Source: Treponema sp.
GTDB lineage: Bacteria > Spirochaetota > Spirochaetia > Treponematales > Breznakiellaceae
Length of the DNA: 25,416 nt
Reading direction: 5' to 3'
Assembly (NCBI GenBank): GCA_031273835.1
Contig: JAISRD010000022.1
Span: forward strand, 1 to 25,416
Within the stretch, counting starts at the first letter, position 1. Every line of letters begins with the position of its first letter. Under the pieces are notes generated by a model. It worked only from the letters and a program-made list of their open reading frames with translations, searched no databases and had not been told where the DNA came from. Positions 15,394 through 22,749 of this stretch are shown here, one piece after another. The position numbers and the translations under genes are program-made.

Positions 15394-16056
15394 ATGGCGA
15401 CAGGCAGAAATTGGCTTCCTACTACCCGCGAAGGGCAGTTAGAGATGTGCCGTAACTGGATCAGCGTGATGGACGCAGAAACGCGGACGGCCTGGGGTAT
15501 CCCCACCGACAAGTTCACCGCGTTGGGGGTTGCCTATTCGGAGGCGAAGGTACTGCTGGAAAAGGCCACCAGCTCCGAGCGGACGGCGACGATCACCGCC
15601 GAGTGTCAGGCGGCGTTCAAGGCCATGACGGAGACGATGAAGGATTTTAAGCGGCGGTATTTTCTGATCCCCCCCCTCACGGAGGCTTCCCTTATTTCAT
15701 TGGGCCTAAAGCCCCGGGACCCGCCGACTCCCAGCGGGAAACCCACGGCCCAGGTAAGAATAGAAAGCTCTTTGGTGGGACGCCATGAGCTGGAGGTAAA
15801 GATCGTCTATATCACCGGAAACCCCGACGACAAGGCCAACAAGGGCTACCGTATCTGGTACAGCGTCGTCGCGCAGGGTGAAACCCCGCCCGCGGACCCC
15901 GAGGAACTGCGCAAGTCATTTTACACCAAACGGAAAAAGGACATTATGGAGTTCGACTTTGGGGACAGCGGGAAGACCGCATATTTCGCCGTACAGGTGG
16001 AGAATGACGGCAAGAAGGGGCCCTGGGGGCCTTTAGTAAATGCCCTTATTCCGTAA
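15394..16056 (+). CDS. hypothetical protein, helical N-terminus plus FN3-like C-terminus
   Basis: Not recognised as a named family. The 220-residue product starts MATGRNWLPTTREGQLEMC and is mostly helical to about 105, with a hydrophilic composition and no signal peptide. After a Pro-rich linker (PRDPPTPSGKPTAQ), residues 120-220 alternate short strands and end in AYFAVQVENDGKKGPWGP, which resembles a fibronectin type III-like fold. A perfect AAGGAGG site 8 nt upstream fixes the ATG. It is preceded by the 21-bp repeat array and followed after 75 bp by a small lipoprotein. Function unknown. Confidence 0.85.
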   Translation: MATGRNWLPTTREGQLEMCRNWISVMDAETRTAWGIPTDKFTALGVAYSEAKVLLEKATSSERTATITAECQAAFKAMTETMKDFKRRYFLIPPLTEASLISLGLKPRDPPTPSGKPTAQVRIESSLVGRHELEVKIVYITGNPDDKANKGYRIWYSVVAQGETPPADPEELRKSFYTKRKKDIMEFDFGDSGKTAYFAVQVENDGKKGPWGPLVNALIP

Positions 16057-16109
16057 CAGAGGTGTTAGCCGCTTATGCGGGGGACATAAACAAAATTGAG
16101 CGGTATAAA

Positions 16110-16126
16110 AAACCGCAAAGGAGTTA
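16110..16126 (+). other. small hairpin just upstream of the lipoprotein ribosome-binding site
   Basis: GCGGT-(7 nt)-ACCGC immediately precedes AAAGGAG. It could modulate translation or stabilise the mRNA end. The stem is short. Confidence 0.35.
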
Positions 16127-16131
16127 TTCAA

Positions 16132-16611
16132 ATGAATAACAAAAAGTTTAGGATGATGGGGGTATTGGCGGTACTGCTGATATTCGGGTTGGTTTCGGCA
16201 GGGTGCGATAACGGACTCCCCGGCAACGAAGATGAATTGACCCTTAACGTGAGACTTGAGACTACTGGTTATGCGATTTATGTCAGTTTTGAGCCTTCTG
16301 TTTACGAATATGGGGTGCCTTTTCCCCAGGATGAATCGATCGCCAGAAGTTGGTTTGATTTTGACGGAGTTGATTTTACCGGGAGTTCATATACTGGGAC
16401 CGATGATGATAGTATGTTGTGGTCTTGGATGCCTACCGCCCAATCGGGTACGGTAACGGTAACCATTAGGATCGATAAATACGACGAGATTAAAGCGCTT
16501 GTCAGACGTATCGCCTCATATGGTCATGGTGGCACCACTTATACCGATCAGACTTTTCCCGGTAAGGTGACCATAGACAGTACTCCAGCTGTAAAAGCTT
16601 TTGTTGAGTGA
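16132..16611 (+). CDS. small predicted lipoprotein
   Basis: About 159 residues from the ATG at 16132, chosen because AAAGGAG lies 8 nt upstream. The N-terminus is a lipoprotein signal: basic MNNKKFR, a hydrophobic core (MGVLAVLLIFGLV) and the lipobox VSAGC with Cys near residue 25. The mature part is acidic and Trp/Tyr-rich with beta character and no recognised domain. It is probably membrane-anchored on the periplasmic or outer face. Base use is more AT-rich than its neighbours, which suggests faster evolution or transfer. It is followed by a strong terminator. Confidence 0.88.
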   Translation: MNNKKFRMMGVLAVLLIFGLVSAGCDNGLPGNEDELTLNVRLETTGYAIYVSFEPSVYEYGVPFPQDESIARSWFDFDGVDFTGSSYTGTDDDSMLWSWMPTAQSGTVTVTIRIDKYDEIKALVRRIASYGHGGTTYTDQTFPGKVTIDSTPAVKAFVE

Positions 16612-16620
16612 GCGCCCTTT

Positions 16621-16654
16621 CCCGCCCCGCCGTACAGGCGGGCGGGTAATTTTT
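16621..16654 (+). terminator. rho-independent terminator after the lipoprotein gene
   Basis: A GC-rich stem formed by CCCGCCCCGCC (16621-16631) and GGCGGGCGGG (16637-16646) with one bulged C, loop GTACA, then TAATTTTT. It lies 9 bp past the lipoprotein stop. Confidence 0.85.
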
Positions 16655-16670
16655 GGAAGGGATTCGTAAC

Positions 16671-17122
16671 ATGGCAAAAGACAAAATCAGAATCGGTATA
16701 GCAGGGGAATTTTTAGCCGCCTCTAAATTGTCCGAACTGGGTTATACGAAACCCGCAAAAACACCCCCGGCGTCGACATACTGGTTTCAGACGGGCAGTC
16801 GGCTAAAATGGTACAGGTAAAAACCACGGATAACAAAAAAGCCGATTGGCTCTGCCCCATGCCGGAGTCCCCCAACAAAAATCTCGTCTATATATTCGTG
16901 CGCCTCGCCGCCGAAACTTCCTGCGCCCCCCTGTTTCACATCGTCCCTGCAAAGGACGTGATAAAAGTAATAAACGCCATTGACGCCGGCTATATCGAAA
17001 ATCGCAGACGGCAGGGTAAAAAACCCTTTAACGCCGATGGTAACAAGCGGGGCGTTTCCCATTTCAGGGATTTTGATGAAAAATACCGTGATCGCTGGGA
17101 TTTGCTGGGTTTCAAGGGGTAA
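16671..17122 (+). pseudogene. frameshifted gene, possible PD-(D/E)XK-type nuclease-like protein
   Basis: The ATG at 16671 (GGAAGG 9 nt upstream) opens MAKDKIRIGIAGEFLAASKL and then ELGY. That frame goes wrong after about 16745. A different frame resumes with TRKNTPGVDILVSDGQSAK, then VQVKTT, and runs to TAA at 17120-17122 ending RWDLLGFKG. Together the halves resemble a family of about 150 residues in which an N-terminal GEF/ASKL helix precedes D-(x)n-QVK, the pattern of PD-(D/E)XK nucleases (Asp in GVDILV, Gln-Val-Lys in VQVKTT). A single-base loss near 16746-16757 explains the break. It could be a true pseudogene, a sequencing error or recoding. The fold assignment is inference. Confidence 0.6.
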
Positions 17123-17280
17123 ACCCAGAGGACGCCTGACGCCGTTTTAGAGCCATTGCCCACAGGCGGAAGTATACCGTACTGCCGTTTTCGCCGTCAA
17201 AGCGTCTCCGGGCGTTTATCGCGGAAACCGGTACGGAGGATCTATACCAGAATGATTTAATATGATAGTCTTAAGGGCCT

Positions 17281-18747
17281 ATGGAAAAGGAAACCCTTGC
17301 GCGTTATGTGGATGCCTTCGCCGTTAACAAGAAGCTCGGCGAATTAATCAAACTGCCGGTATACAGCATTTCCGCTGAAGCGCTGAAGCGCTATGAACTT
17401 GAGTACTTTGAAAAGAAGTGTGCAAAATCAAAGGCCAGGATTGACGAAGCCAAAACGATTATACCCGGCGGTGTGCAGCATAATCTGGCCTTCAACTATC
17501 CCTTTCCGCTTGTTTTTACCGGCGCCAAGGATCATACCCTTACCGACATCGACGGCAACGAATACTACGATTTTTTGCAGGCCGGGGGACCCACCGTATT
17601 GGGCAGCAATTCGGACGCCGTGAGGACCAAGGTCTTTGAACTGCTGGAAAACTGCGGCCCCTCCACGGGGCTGTTCCACGAGTATGAATACAGGCTGGCG
17701 GCAAAGATTGCCGAGTGCGTCCCCTCGGTGGAAATGTTCCGCATGTATACCTCCGGTACCGAGGCCTGCATGGTTGCCGCCCGTGTGGCAAGGTTGGCCA
17801 CCAAGAAAAAAAACCTTGTAAAGATGGGCGGCGCTTATCACGGCTGGAGCGACCAGCTGGCCTACGGAATCCGCATCCCCGGTACCAAGGGCCTGCAATC
17901 CCACGGCGTTCCCTCCTTTTGCTTTAAGCATACCCAGGAATTTTTCCCCGGCGACCTGGACAGCCTTGAGCGTGTACTGCGCCGTAACAGGTTTAACGGC
18001 GGTACGGCGGGGGTGTTTTTTGAACTCATAGGGCCGGAAAGCGGTTCCTGGCCGGTCAGCCCTGAGTTTGTTAAGGGGGCGGAGGGGCTCTGCCGGAAAT
18101 ACGGCGCCCTGATGATCGCCGACGAGGTGGTTACGGGCTTTCGCATGGGCTTAAGCGGCGCTCAGGGGTATTTCGGCATTGAGCCGGACCTGACGGTGTT
18201 CGGCAAGGTAATCGCGGGCTGCTATCCCGGAGCGGGGGGCCTCGGGGGAAAGCGGGCCTGCATGAAGTACCTTGGCAGCGGGCTGGACAGCGGCGAAAAA
18301 AAAGCCTTTTCGGGGGGGACCCTGGCGGCCAATCCCTTAAGCTGCGCGGCGGGGTACCACACGATCTGCGAACTGGAACGCACGGAGGCCTGCCGCAAAG
18401 CCAACGAAATAGGCGATCTGCTTACCGACGGCCTGAACCGGCTGATCGACCAATACAAGCTGCCCTTCGCCGCCTTTAACGTGGGGTCAATCTGCCATCT
18501 GGATACCCTGGGAACCATGCACTATTCCATCAACTGGAAAAAACCCTGGACCATTCCGGGGGTATTAAAGGCCACATCCATCCGCAAAACCGAGATGGAA
18601 CACATGGGGGCGGCCTATATGGCCGAAGGGATGGTAACCCTCGCCGGCAACCGCCTGTATACCAACGCCACCTACACGCCTGAGGACGTCGACGCCGTGC
18701 TGGACCGTTTTTCCCGTATTTTCAGCCGGATTGAGATAAAGGAATAG
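17281..18747 (+). CDS. class III PLP aminotransferase, glutamate-1-semialdehyde aminomutase-like
   Basis: PLP enzyme of 488 residues. Features are IIPGGVQHN (60-68), the phosphate-binding YTSGTEACM (156-164), GAYHGW (184-189), cofactor-N1 Asp281 in IADEVVTGF, and Lys309 in VFGKVIAGCYPG as the Schiff-base lysine. The IPGG start, SGTEA and FGK motifs place it with HemL-like enzymes, but an extra roughly 55-residue N-terminus and a long C-terminal region with an HLDTLGTMH segment make a specialised enzyme likelier than haem synthesis. No other hem genes are nearby. The ATG has AAGGG 3-4 nt upstream. The aldolase gene starts 6 bp after its stop, so they probably share a pathway. Confidence 0.87.
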   Translation: MEKETLARYVDAFAVNKKLGELIKLPVYSISAEALKRYELEYFEKKCAKSKARIDEAKTIIPGGVQHNLAFNYPFPLVFTGAKDHTLTDIDGNEYYDFLQAGGPTVLGSNSDAVRTKVFELLENCGPSTGLFHEYEYRLAAKIAECVPSVEMFRMYTSGTEACMVAARVARLATKKKNLVKMGGAYHGWSDQLAYGIRIPGTKGLQSHGVPSFCFKHTQEFFPGDLDSLERVLRRNRFNGGTAGVFFELIGPESGSWPVSPEFVKGAEGLCRKYGALMIADEVVTGFRMGLSGAQGYFGIEPDLTVFGKVIAGCYPGAGGLGGKRACMKYLGSGLDSGEKKAFSGGTLAANPLSCAAGYHTICELERTEACRKANEIGDLLTDGLNRLIDQYKLPFAAFNVGSICHLDTLGTMHYSINWKKPWTIPGVLKATSIRKTEMEHMGAAYMAEGMVTLAGNRLYTNATYTPEDVDAVLDRFSRIFSRIEIKE

Positions 18748-18753
18748 GCCGGT

Positions 18754-19860
18754 ATGGAACCGGGCGGGGCAAAAGAGGAAGTCCTTGCGGCGGGGCGCGA
18801 ACTGGTCGAAAGGGGGCTCGTGGCCCGTACCTGGGGCAACGTAAGCTGCCGCATAGATGAAAAACACTTCGCCATCACCCCAAGCGGCAGGCACTACGGG
18901 GATCTCACGGCAGATGACATTGTGGTGGTTGAAACCGAAACGCTGGCCTATGAGGGAGCGGTAAAGCCCTCCTCCGAAAAGGGCATCCACGCGGCGGCTT
19001 ACCTGCTCAAGGCGGAAACCAATTTTGTCATCCACACCCACCAGACCTGCGCCGCGGTCTTAAGCGTGGCGGGACATTCACTCATCAACCTTTCAGCGGA
19101 AGAAAGTGAGATTTTGGGAGGCCCGGCGCCGCTGGCGGGCTACGGTCTGCCGGGTACAAAAAAACTTGCCCGCAATGTTGAAGACGCGCTTAAACGGAGC
19201 GGGGCGGCGGCTGTTTTAATGGAAAGCCACGGAGCGCTTTTAACCGGCAGGGACAGGGCCCAGGCCTTTGAGCGGGCCGTTTTGCTTGAGGAGATCTGCC
19301 GCCGGGCCATGCCCGGTACGATCCGGGGGGACGGGGTATTAAAGGGCCCGCACATAAGCAGTCTTCGCACGGCGGAGGGTTTTGTTCTTACAGAAAACGG
19401 CGTGTCCTCCCCCGTGGCCGGCGGGGGGAACACTCCCCTTGAAAAGCTTCACGGGGCGATCTACAGGGCCCATCCTTCGTTTGGCTGCATCATGCATTTT
19501 AACTCAGACGCGGTCCAGGGCGTGATGGAAAGGACGGAGAGGATGCCGGCCCTTCTGGATGATTTTGCCCAGATGGCCGGCCGGGACATTGCCGTCGTCA
19601 GGACGGAAGACTTAAGCGGGGAAGCGCCGGGGCGCATCGCGGGGAAACTCAAGGGCAGAAACGCCGTCCTGGTAAGCGGCCTCGGCGCGGTCTGCTGCGA
19701 GAAGGACGAAGCGGATTGCGGGGCCGTGATGACCCTGGTGGAGAAAAACGCCCTGACCTATGTCAACGCCGCGCAATTCGGTACGCCCAGGGCCCTCTCG
19801 TTTTTGGACAGGGTTTTAATGCGGTTCGTTTACACGGTGAATTACGCTAAAAAGAAATGA
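18754..19860 (+). CDS. tandem class II aldolase/adducin protein with a degenerate second domain
   Basis: 368 residues. Domain 1 (about 5-190) is a complete class II aldolase head of the fuculose-phosphate aldolase type: TWGNVSCR substrate loop, SSEKGIH with Glu75, zinc ligands His94 and His96 (HTHQT), and His159 (ESHGAL). Domain 2 (about 228-368) repeats the fold, but the HxH is MHFNSD (His-x-Asn) and the NHG site is SGLGAV, so metal binding should be lost. The second half may be a regulatory or dimerisation module. It probably cleaves or epimerises a sugar phosphate linked to the aminotransferase product. AAGGA lies 10 nt before the ATG. GtrA follows after 12 bp. Confidence 0.85.
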   Translation: MEPGGAKEEVLAAGRELVERGLVARTWGNVSCRIDEKHFAITPSGRHYGDLTADDIVVVETETLAYEGAVKPSSEKGIHAAAYLLKAETNFVIHTHQTCAAVLSVAGHSLINLSAEESEILGGPAPLAGYGLPGTKKLARNVEDALKRSGAAAVLMESHGALLTGRDRAQAFERAVLLEEICRRAMPGTIRGDGVLKGPHISSLRTAEGFVLTENGVSSPVAGGGNTPLEKLHGAIYRAHPSFGCIMHFNSDAVQGVMERTERMPALLDDFAQMAGRDIAVVRTEDLSGEAPGRIAGKLKGRNAVLVSGLGAVCCEKDEADCGAVMTLVEKNALTYVNAAQFGTPRALSFLDRVLMRFVYTVNYAKKK

Positions 19861-19872
19861 CGGGGGAATATT

Positions 19873-20352
19873 ATGGAAAACGAAGCGGACAAGAAAGCGG
19901 ACAGGACGGAAGAAATGAGCGCCAAACAGACCGCGTGGCAGGCGGTTAAGTTTACCCTTTTTTCCACATCCGCGGGGGCGATAGAATTCCTCTCCTTTAC
20001 GCTGTTGAACGAACTTACCGGCTTTCCCTACTGGCCCAGCTATCTCATCGCCCTTACCCTGTCCGTGTTGTACAATTTTACCGTTAACCGCCGTTTTACC
20101 TTTAAGTCCGCGGCCAATGTACCTATCGCCATGCTGAAGGTGCTGGGCTTCTACCTTGTGTTTACCCCCCTTTCCACCTGGGCCGGCCACACCGCCGAGG
20201 GCAATGGCGCGAACGAGTATATTGTACTTGGCATAACCATGATTTGTAATTTGCTGCTTGAATACCTGTTCTGCCGCTTTGTCGTATACCGCGGAACAAT
20301 AAATACCAACGATCTTGCCAAAAAGGATAAAGAAAGCGGATCTCCTACTTAA
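19873..20352 (+). CDS. GtrA-family membrane protein
   Basis: 159 residues with four hydrophobic helices, a charged N-terminal tail and a hydrophilic C-terminus. The GtrA signature is visible as VKFTLFSTSAGAIEFLSF, the Asn/Arg-rich LYNFTVNRRFTFK loop after helix 2, and a final helix ending FCRFVVYR. GtrA proteins are thought to help flip polyprenyl-linked sugars or bind related glycolipids. A GGGGGAA site precedes the ATG. It is the third gene of the aminotransferase-aldolase operon, which hints at an amino-sugar or envelope glycan role. Its stop overlaps the convergent glyQS end by 8 bp. Confidence 0.88.
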   Translation: MENEADKKADRTEEMSAKQTAWQAVKFTLFSTSAGAIEFLSFTLLNELTGFPYWPSYLIALTLSVLYNFTVNRRFTFKSAANVPIAMLKVLGFYLVFTPLSTWAGHTAEGNGANEYIVLGITMICNLLLEYLFCRFVVYRGTINTNDLAKKDKESGSPT

Positions 20353-21742
20353 TCCGTTTGTATTCCTTGATTTCCTTCCGCAGCCGTTCGGACAGGCTCT
20401 GCCTGGGAAGGCGTACCTGTTCCATGGAATCACGGAAGCGCAGGGTTACGGTGCCGTCATCTTTAGACTGGTAGTCCACGGTAACGCAGAAGGGAGTACC
20501 CGCCTCGTCCTGGCGGCGGTAACGGCGGCCTATGGCGCCGGCCTGATCGTAATCGACGGCAAAGTCCTCTTTCAACTCGTTCCGTATATCCTGGGCAAGT
20601 TCGGCAAGGCCGTCCTTCTTCATCAGGGGAAGCACCGCCGCGGTAACGGGGGCGATAGAGGGATGGAAACGCAGCACGGTTCTTATGTCCAGGGCTCCTT
20701 CGGAAGCTTCGGTTCCGGGCTTTTTATCGGGAAGGACCTGTTCCTCGTCGTAAGAATCGCAGAGCAGCATCAGCAGGGTACGGGTAAGTCCGGCTGATGT
20801 TTCAATGATGTAGGGGATATACCGTTCGTTGTTATTGTCCTGATCGATGTACTGCAGATCCTTCCCCGAAAATTCAATATGGCGGGTAAGGTCGTAGTCG
20901 GTTCTGTTATGAACCCCCTCCAGTTCCCGCCAACCCATGGGAAAGAGGTACTGAATGTCGTAAGCGTCCTTGGCATAGTGGGCCAGTTCATCCGGGCCGT
21001 GCTGATGCCAGCGCAGCCTTTCCATCTTGACGCCGAGTTTTTCGTAGTAGGCCCAACGGCGTTTTTTCCATTCGTTAAACCACTCCACATCGCTGCCGGG
21101 CTTTACGAAGAACTGCATCTCCATCTGTTCGAATTCGCAGGTACGGAAGATAAAATTTTTCGTAACGATTTCATTGCGGAAAGCCTTGCCGATCTGGGCA
21201 ATGCCGAAGGGTATCTTCATCCGGCTGCTCTGGATGACGTTTTTATAATTTACATAGATCCCCTGGGCGGTTTCGGGGCGCAGATAGATGGTCCCGGCGT
21301 TATCCTCGGTGGGGCCTATGTGGGTCTTAAACATGAGGTTGAATTTCCGGGTGTCGGTAAGTTCACCGCCGCATTCGGGGCATTTTTTAGCCGCAAGATT
21401 TTCTTCGCTTATCATGTCCGCCCGGAAACGGGTCTTGCACTTTTTACAGTCCACCAGGGGGTCGGTAAAATTTTCCACATGGCCCGAAGCTTCCCAGGTG
21501 CGGGGATGCATCAGAATGGCCGCGTCAAGCCCCGCAATATTGTCGTTAAGCCGGGTCATTTCCTTCCACCAGGCCTGGGCTATGCGGTTTTTAAGCTCTA
21601 TACCCAGGGGACCGTAATCCCAGGCGCCGTTCTGGCCTCCGTAAATCTCCGATGACTGGAAGACAAATCCCCTCCGCTTGGCGAGGGAGGTGATCTTCTC
21701 CATGGTGGCCGGACCCTGATATTCGGTCAATGCTTCTGACAT
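20345..21742 (-). CDS. glyQS: glycyl-tRNA synthetase, single-chain dimeric type
   Basis: Class II synthetase charging tRNA-Gly, 465 residues. Motifs are GFVFQSSEIYGGQNGAWDYGPLG near the N-terminus, a Cys4 zinc knuckle (CKKC and CPEC), the FNLMFKTHIGP segment, motif 2 around YLRPETAQGIYVNY and IPFGIAQIGKAFRNEI, and an anticodon-binding C-terminal domain from about 360. The start at 21742 has CAGGAG upstream. There is no terminator between it and the convergent gtrA gene. Confidence 0.97.
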   Translation of the reverse strand: MSEALTEYQGPATMEKITSLAKRRGFVFQSSEIYGGQNGAWDYGPLGIELKNRIAQAWWKEMTRLNDNIAGLDAAILMHPRTWEASGHVENFTDPLVDCKKCKTRFRADMISEENLAAKKCPECGGELTDTRKFNLMFKTHIGPTEDNAGTIYLRPETAQGIYVNYKNVIQSSRMKIPFGIAQIGKAFRNEIVTKNFIFRTCEFEQMEMQFFVKPGSDVEWFNEWKKRRWAYYEKLGVKMERLRWHQHGPDELAHYAKDAYDIQYLFPMGWRELEGVHNRTDYDLTRHIEFSGKDLQYIDQDNNNERYIPYIIETSAGLTRTLLMLLCDSYDEEQVLPDKKPGTEASEGALDIRTVLRFHPSIAPVTAAVLPLMKKDGLAELAQDIRNELKEDFAVDYDQAGAIGRRYRRQDEAGTPFCVTVDYQSKDDGTVTLRFRDSMEQVRLPRQSLSERLRKEIKEYKRIK

Positions 21743-21771
21743 GATAACTCCTGGATAATGATGATGGCTTG

Positions 21772-21800
21772 AGTATATTGAAATCAGGCCTTTTCCGCAA
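21772..21800 (-). promoter_or_regulatory. glyQS promoter
   Basis: On the minus strand: TTGCGG (21800-21795), 17-bp spacer, TATACT (21777-21772). It gives a leader of about 25 nt before the glyQS ATG, with the CAGGAG site inside it. Confidence 0.65.
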
Positions 21801-21813
21801 CAGTCTTTTGTAC

Positions 21814-21819
21814 TATACT
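21814..21819 (+). promoter_or_regulatory. -10 element of the YwaF-like gene
   Basis: TATACT within TACTATACTTG, the same 11-mer found upstream of the macrodomain gene on the minus strand (24791-24801 region). The -35 is weak (TTTTCC at 17-bp spacing). The expected transcription start is at about 21826, the first base of the ATG. Confidence 0.5.
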
Positions 21820-21825
21820 TGTTTT

Positions 21826-22749
21826 ATGGATATGGTGATTGCGAGGATATTGCTCGTCCTATGCGCCGTCGCCGGAACGGTGTATTTTTTCTTTGTGCTG
21901 AAGAGGCTCCGGAACTCCGGAACCGTGAAGGACCTTGTCTTTCACGGCGTTTTTGCCCTGGTCCTGATCCTCCAGGGGGTTAGTTTCCTTTATTACTATC
22001 CCTTTAACCGTTTCGGTTTTTTGGCGGATATGCTGTCCATAACTTTTATTTACGGGGGTCTTATCCTGGCTTACTGGTGCAGAACGGCAGAACAGCGGAA
22101 CCTGGTGGTTTTTGCCCATACGGCGTTGCTGCTTTTTCTTACGGTATGGAAGCTCATCTCCTTTGACGACATTCCCTTTGTCGCCCGGTTTCCCTTTAAT
22201 GTCTGCAACGTGATCATCCTGTTTATCATCTTCCGTTATTTTTACCGGAATGAGGTCCTGGATAATATCATTATCTGTCTGGGAATCGCCGCCGCGGTGA
22301 TCTACTTTGTCATAGGCTCCTGGTTTGACGATACCGCCGCCCCTCCCGGCTCCTACGGGCAGGGCTTTTTCTATTACCGCATGATAGAATCCGCGGTACT
22401 CCACAATACCTTTTTCAGTTTCTGTATTTACGGCATTGCAACAAAATTGGTGCTTGTCGACGTAAAAAAAACCATGATGAATATGCTGTGGATCATCCCC
22501 TATTTCTTTGTATTCAGCTTCATTAACCAGGTTTGGAAAACCGATTATTTTTTTACCGGGGTTCATGGAGTTACCCCTCCTTTTTTAGTCGATCTCTATT
22601 ATTTCTGGCCCCTGCGTTTTTCCATACCCCTGGCCGGGACCGCCTTTGACGTCAATATCTGCCATTCCCTTTTTATACTCGGCGCGGCGGCGGCGGCTCT
22701 CTTTGTTTTCTCATCGGCCATCTCCGCCGTACAAAGGAGGATAGGGTGA
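21826..22749 (+). CDS. YwaF/TP0381-like integral membrane protein
   Basis: About 307 residues with seven or eight hydrophobic helices, no signal peptide and short loops. It fits the TIGR02206/TMEM164-like family first named from Treponema pallidum TP0381: early SFLYYYPFN stretch, a FPFNVCNVI helix, VLHNTFFSF, and YFFTGVHGV before a final PLAGTAFDV helix. Function unknown. The ATG at 21826 was chosen because the longer upstream frame contains the promoter. No Shine-Dalgarno is visible, so translation may be leaderless, or may start at the ATG at 21832. Its stop overlaps the following gene by 4 bp. Confidence 0.82.
   Translation: MDMVIARILLVLCAVAGTVYFFFVLKRLRNSGTVKDLVFHGVFALVLILQGVSFLYYYPFNRFGFLADMLSITFIYGGLILAYWCRTAEQRNLVVFAHTALLLFLTVWKLISFDDIPFVARFPFNVCNVIILFIIFRYFYRNEVLDNIIICLGIAAAVIYFVIGSWFDDTAAPPGSYGQGFFYYRMIESAVLHNTFFSFCIYGIATKLVLVDVKKTMMNMLWIIPYFFVFSFINQVWKTDYFFTGVHGVTPPFLVDLYYFWPLRFSIPLAGTAFDVNICHSLFILGAAAAALFVFSSAISAVQRRIG

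Noticed and set aside
17140..17265. A 41-codon open stretch with protein-like composition before the aminotransferase gene
   Set aside because: It begins after a stop codon without any ATG, GTG or TTG at a sensible position. It might be a gene remnant, but nothing supports a call.
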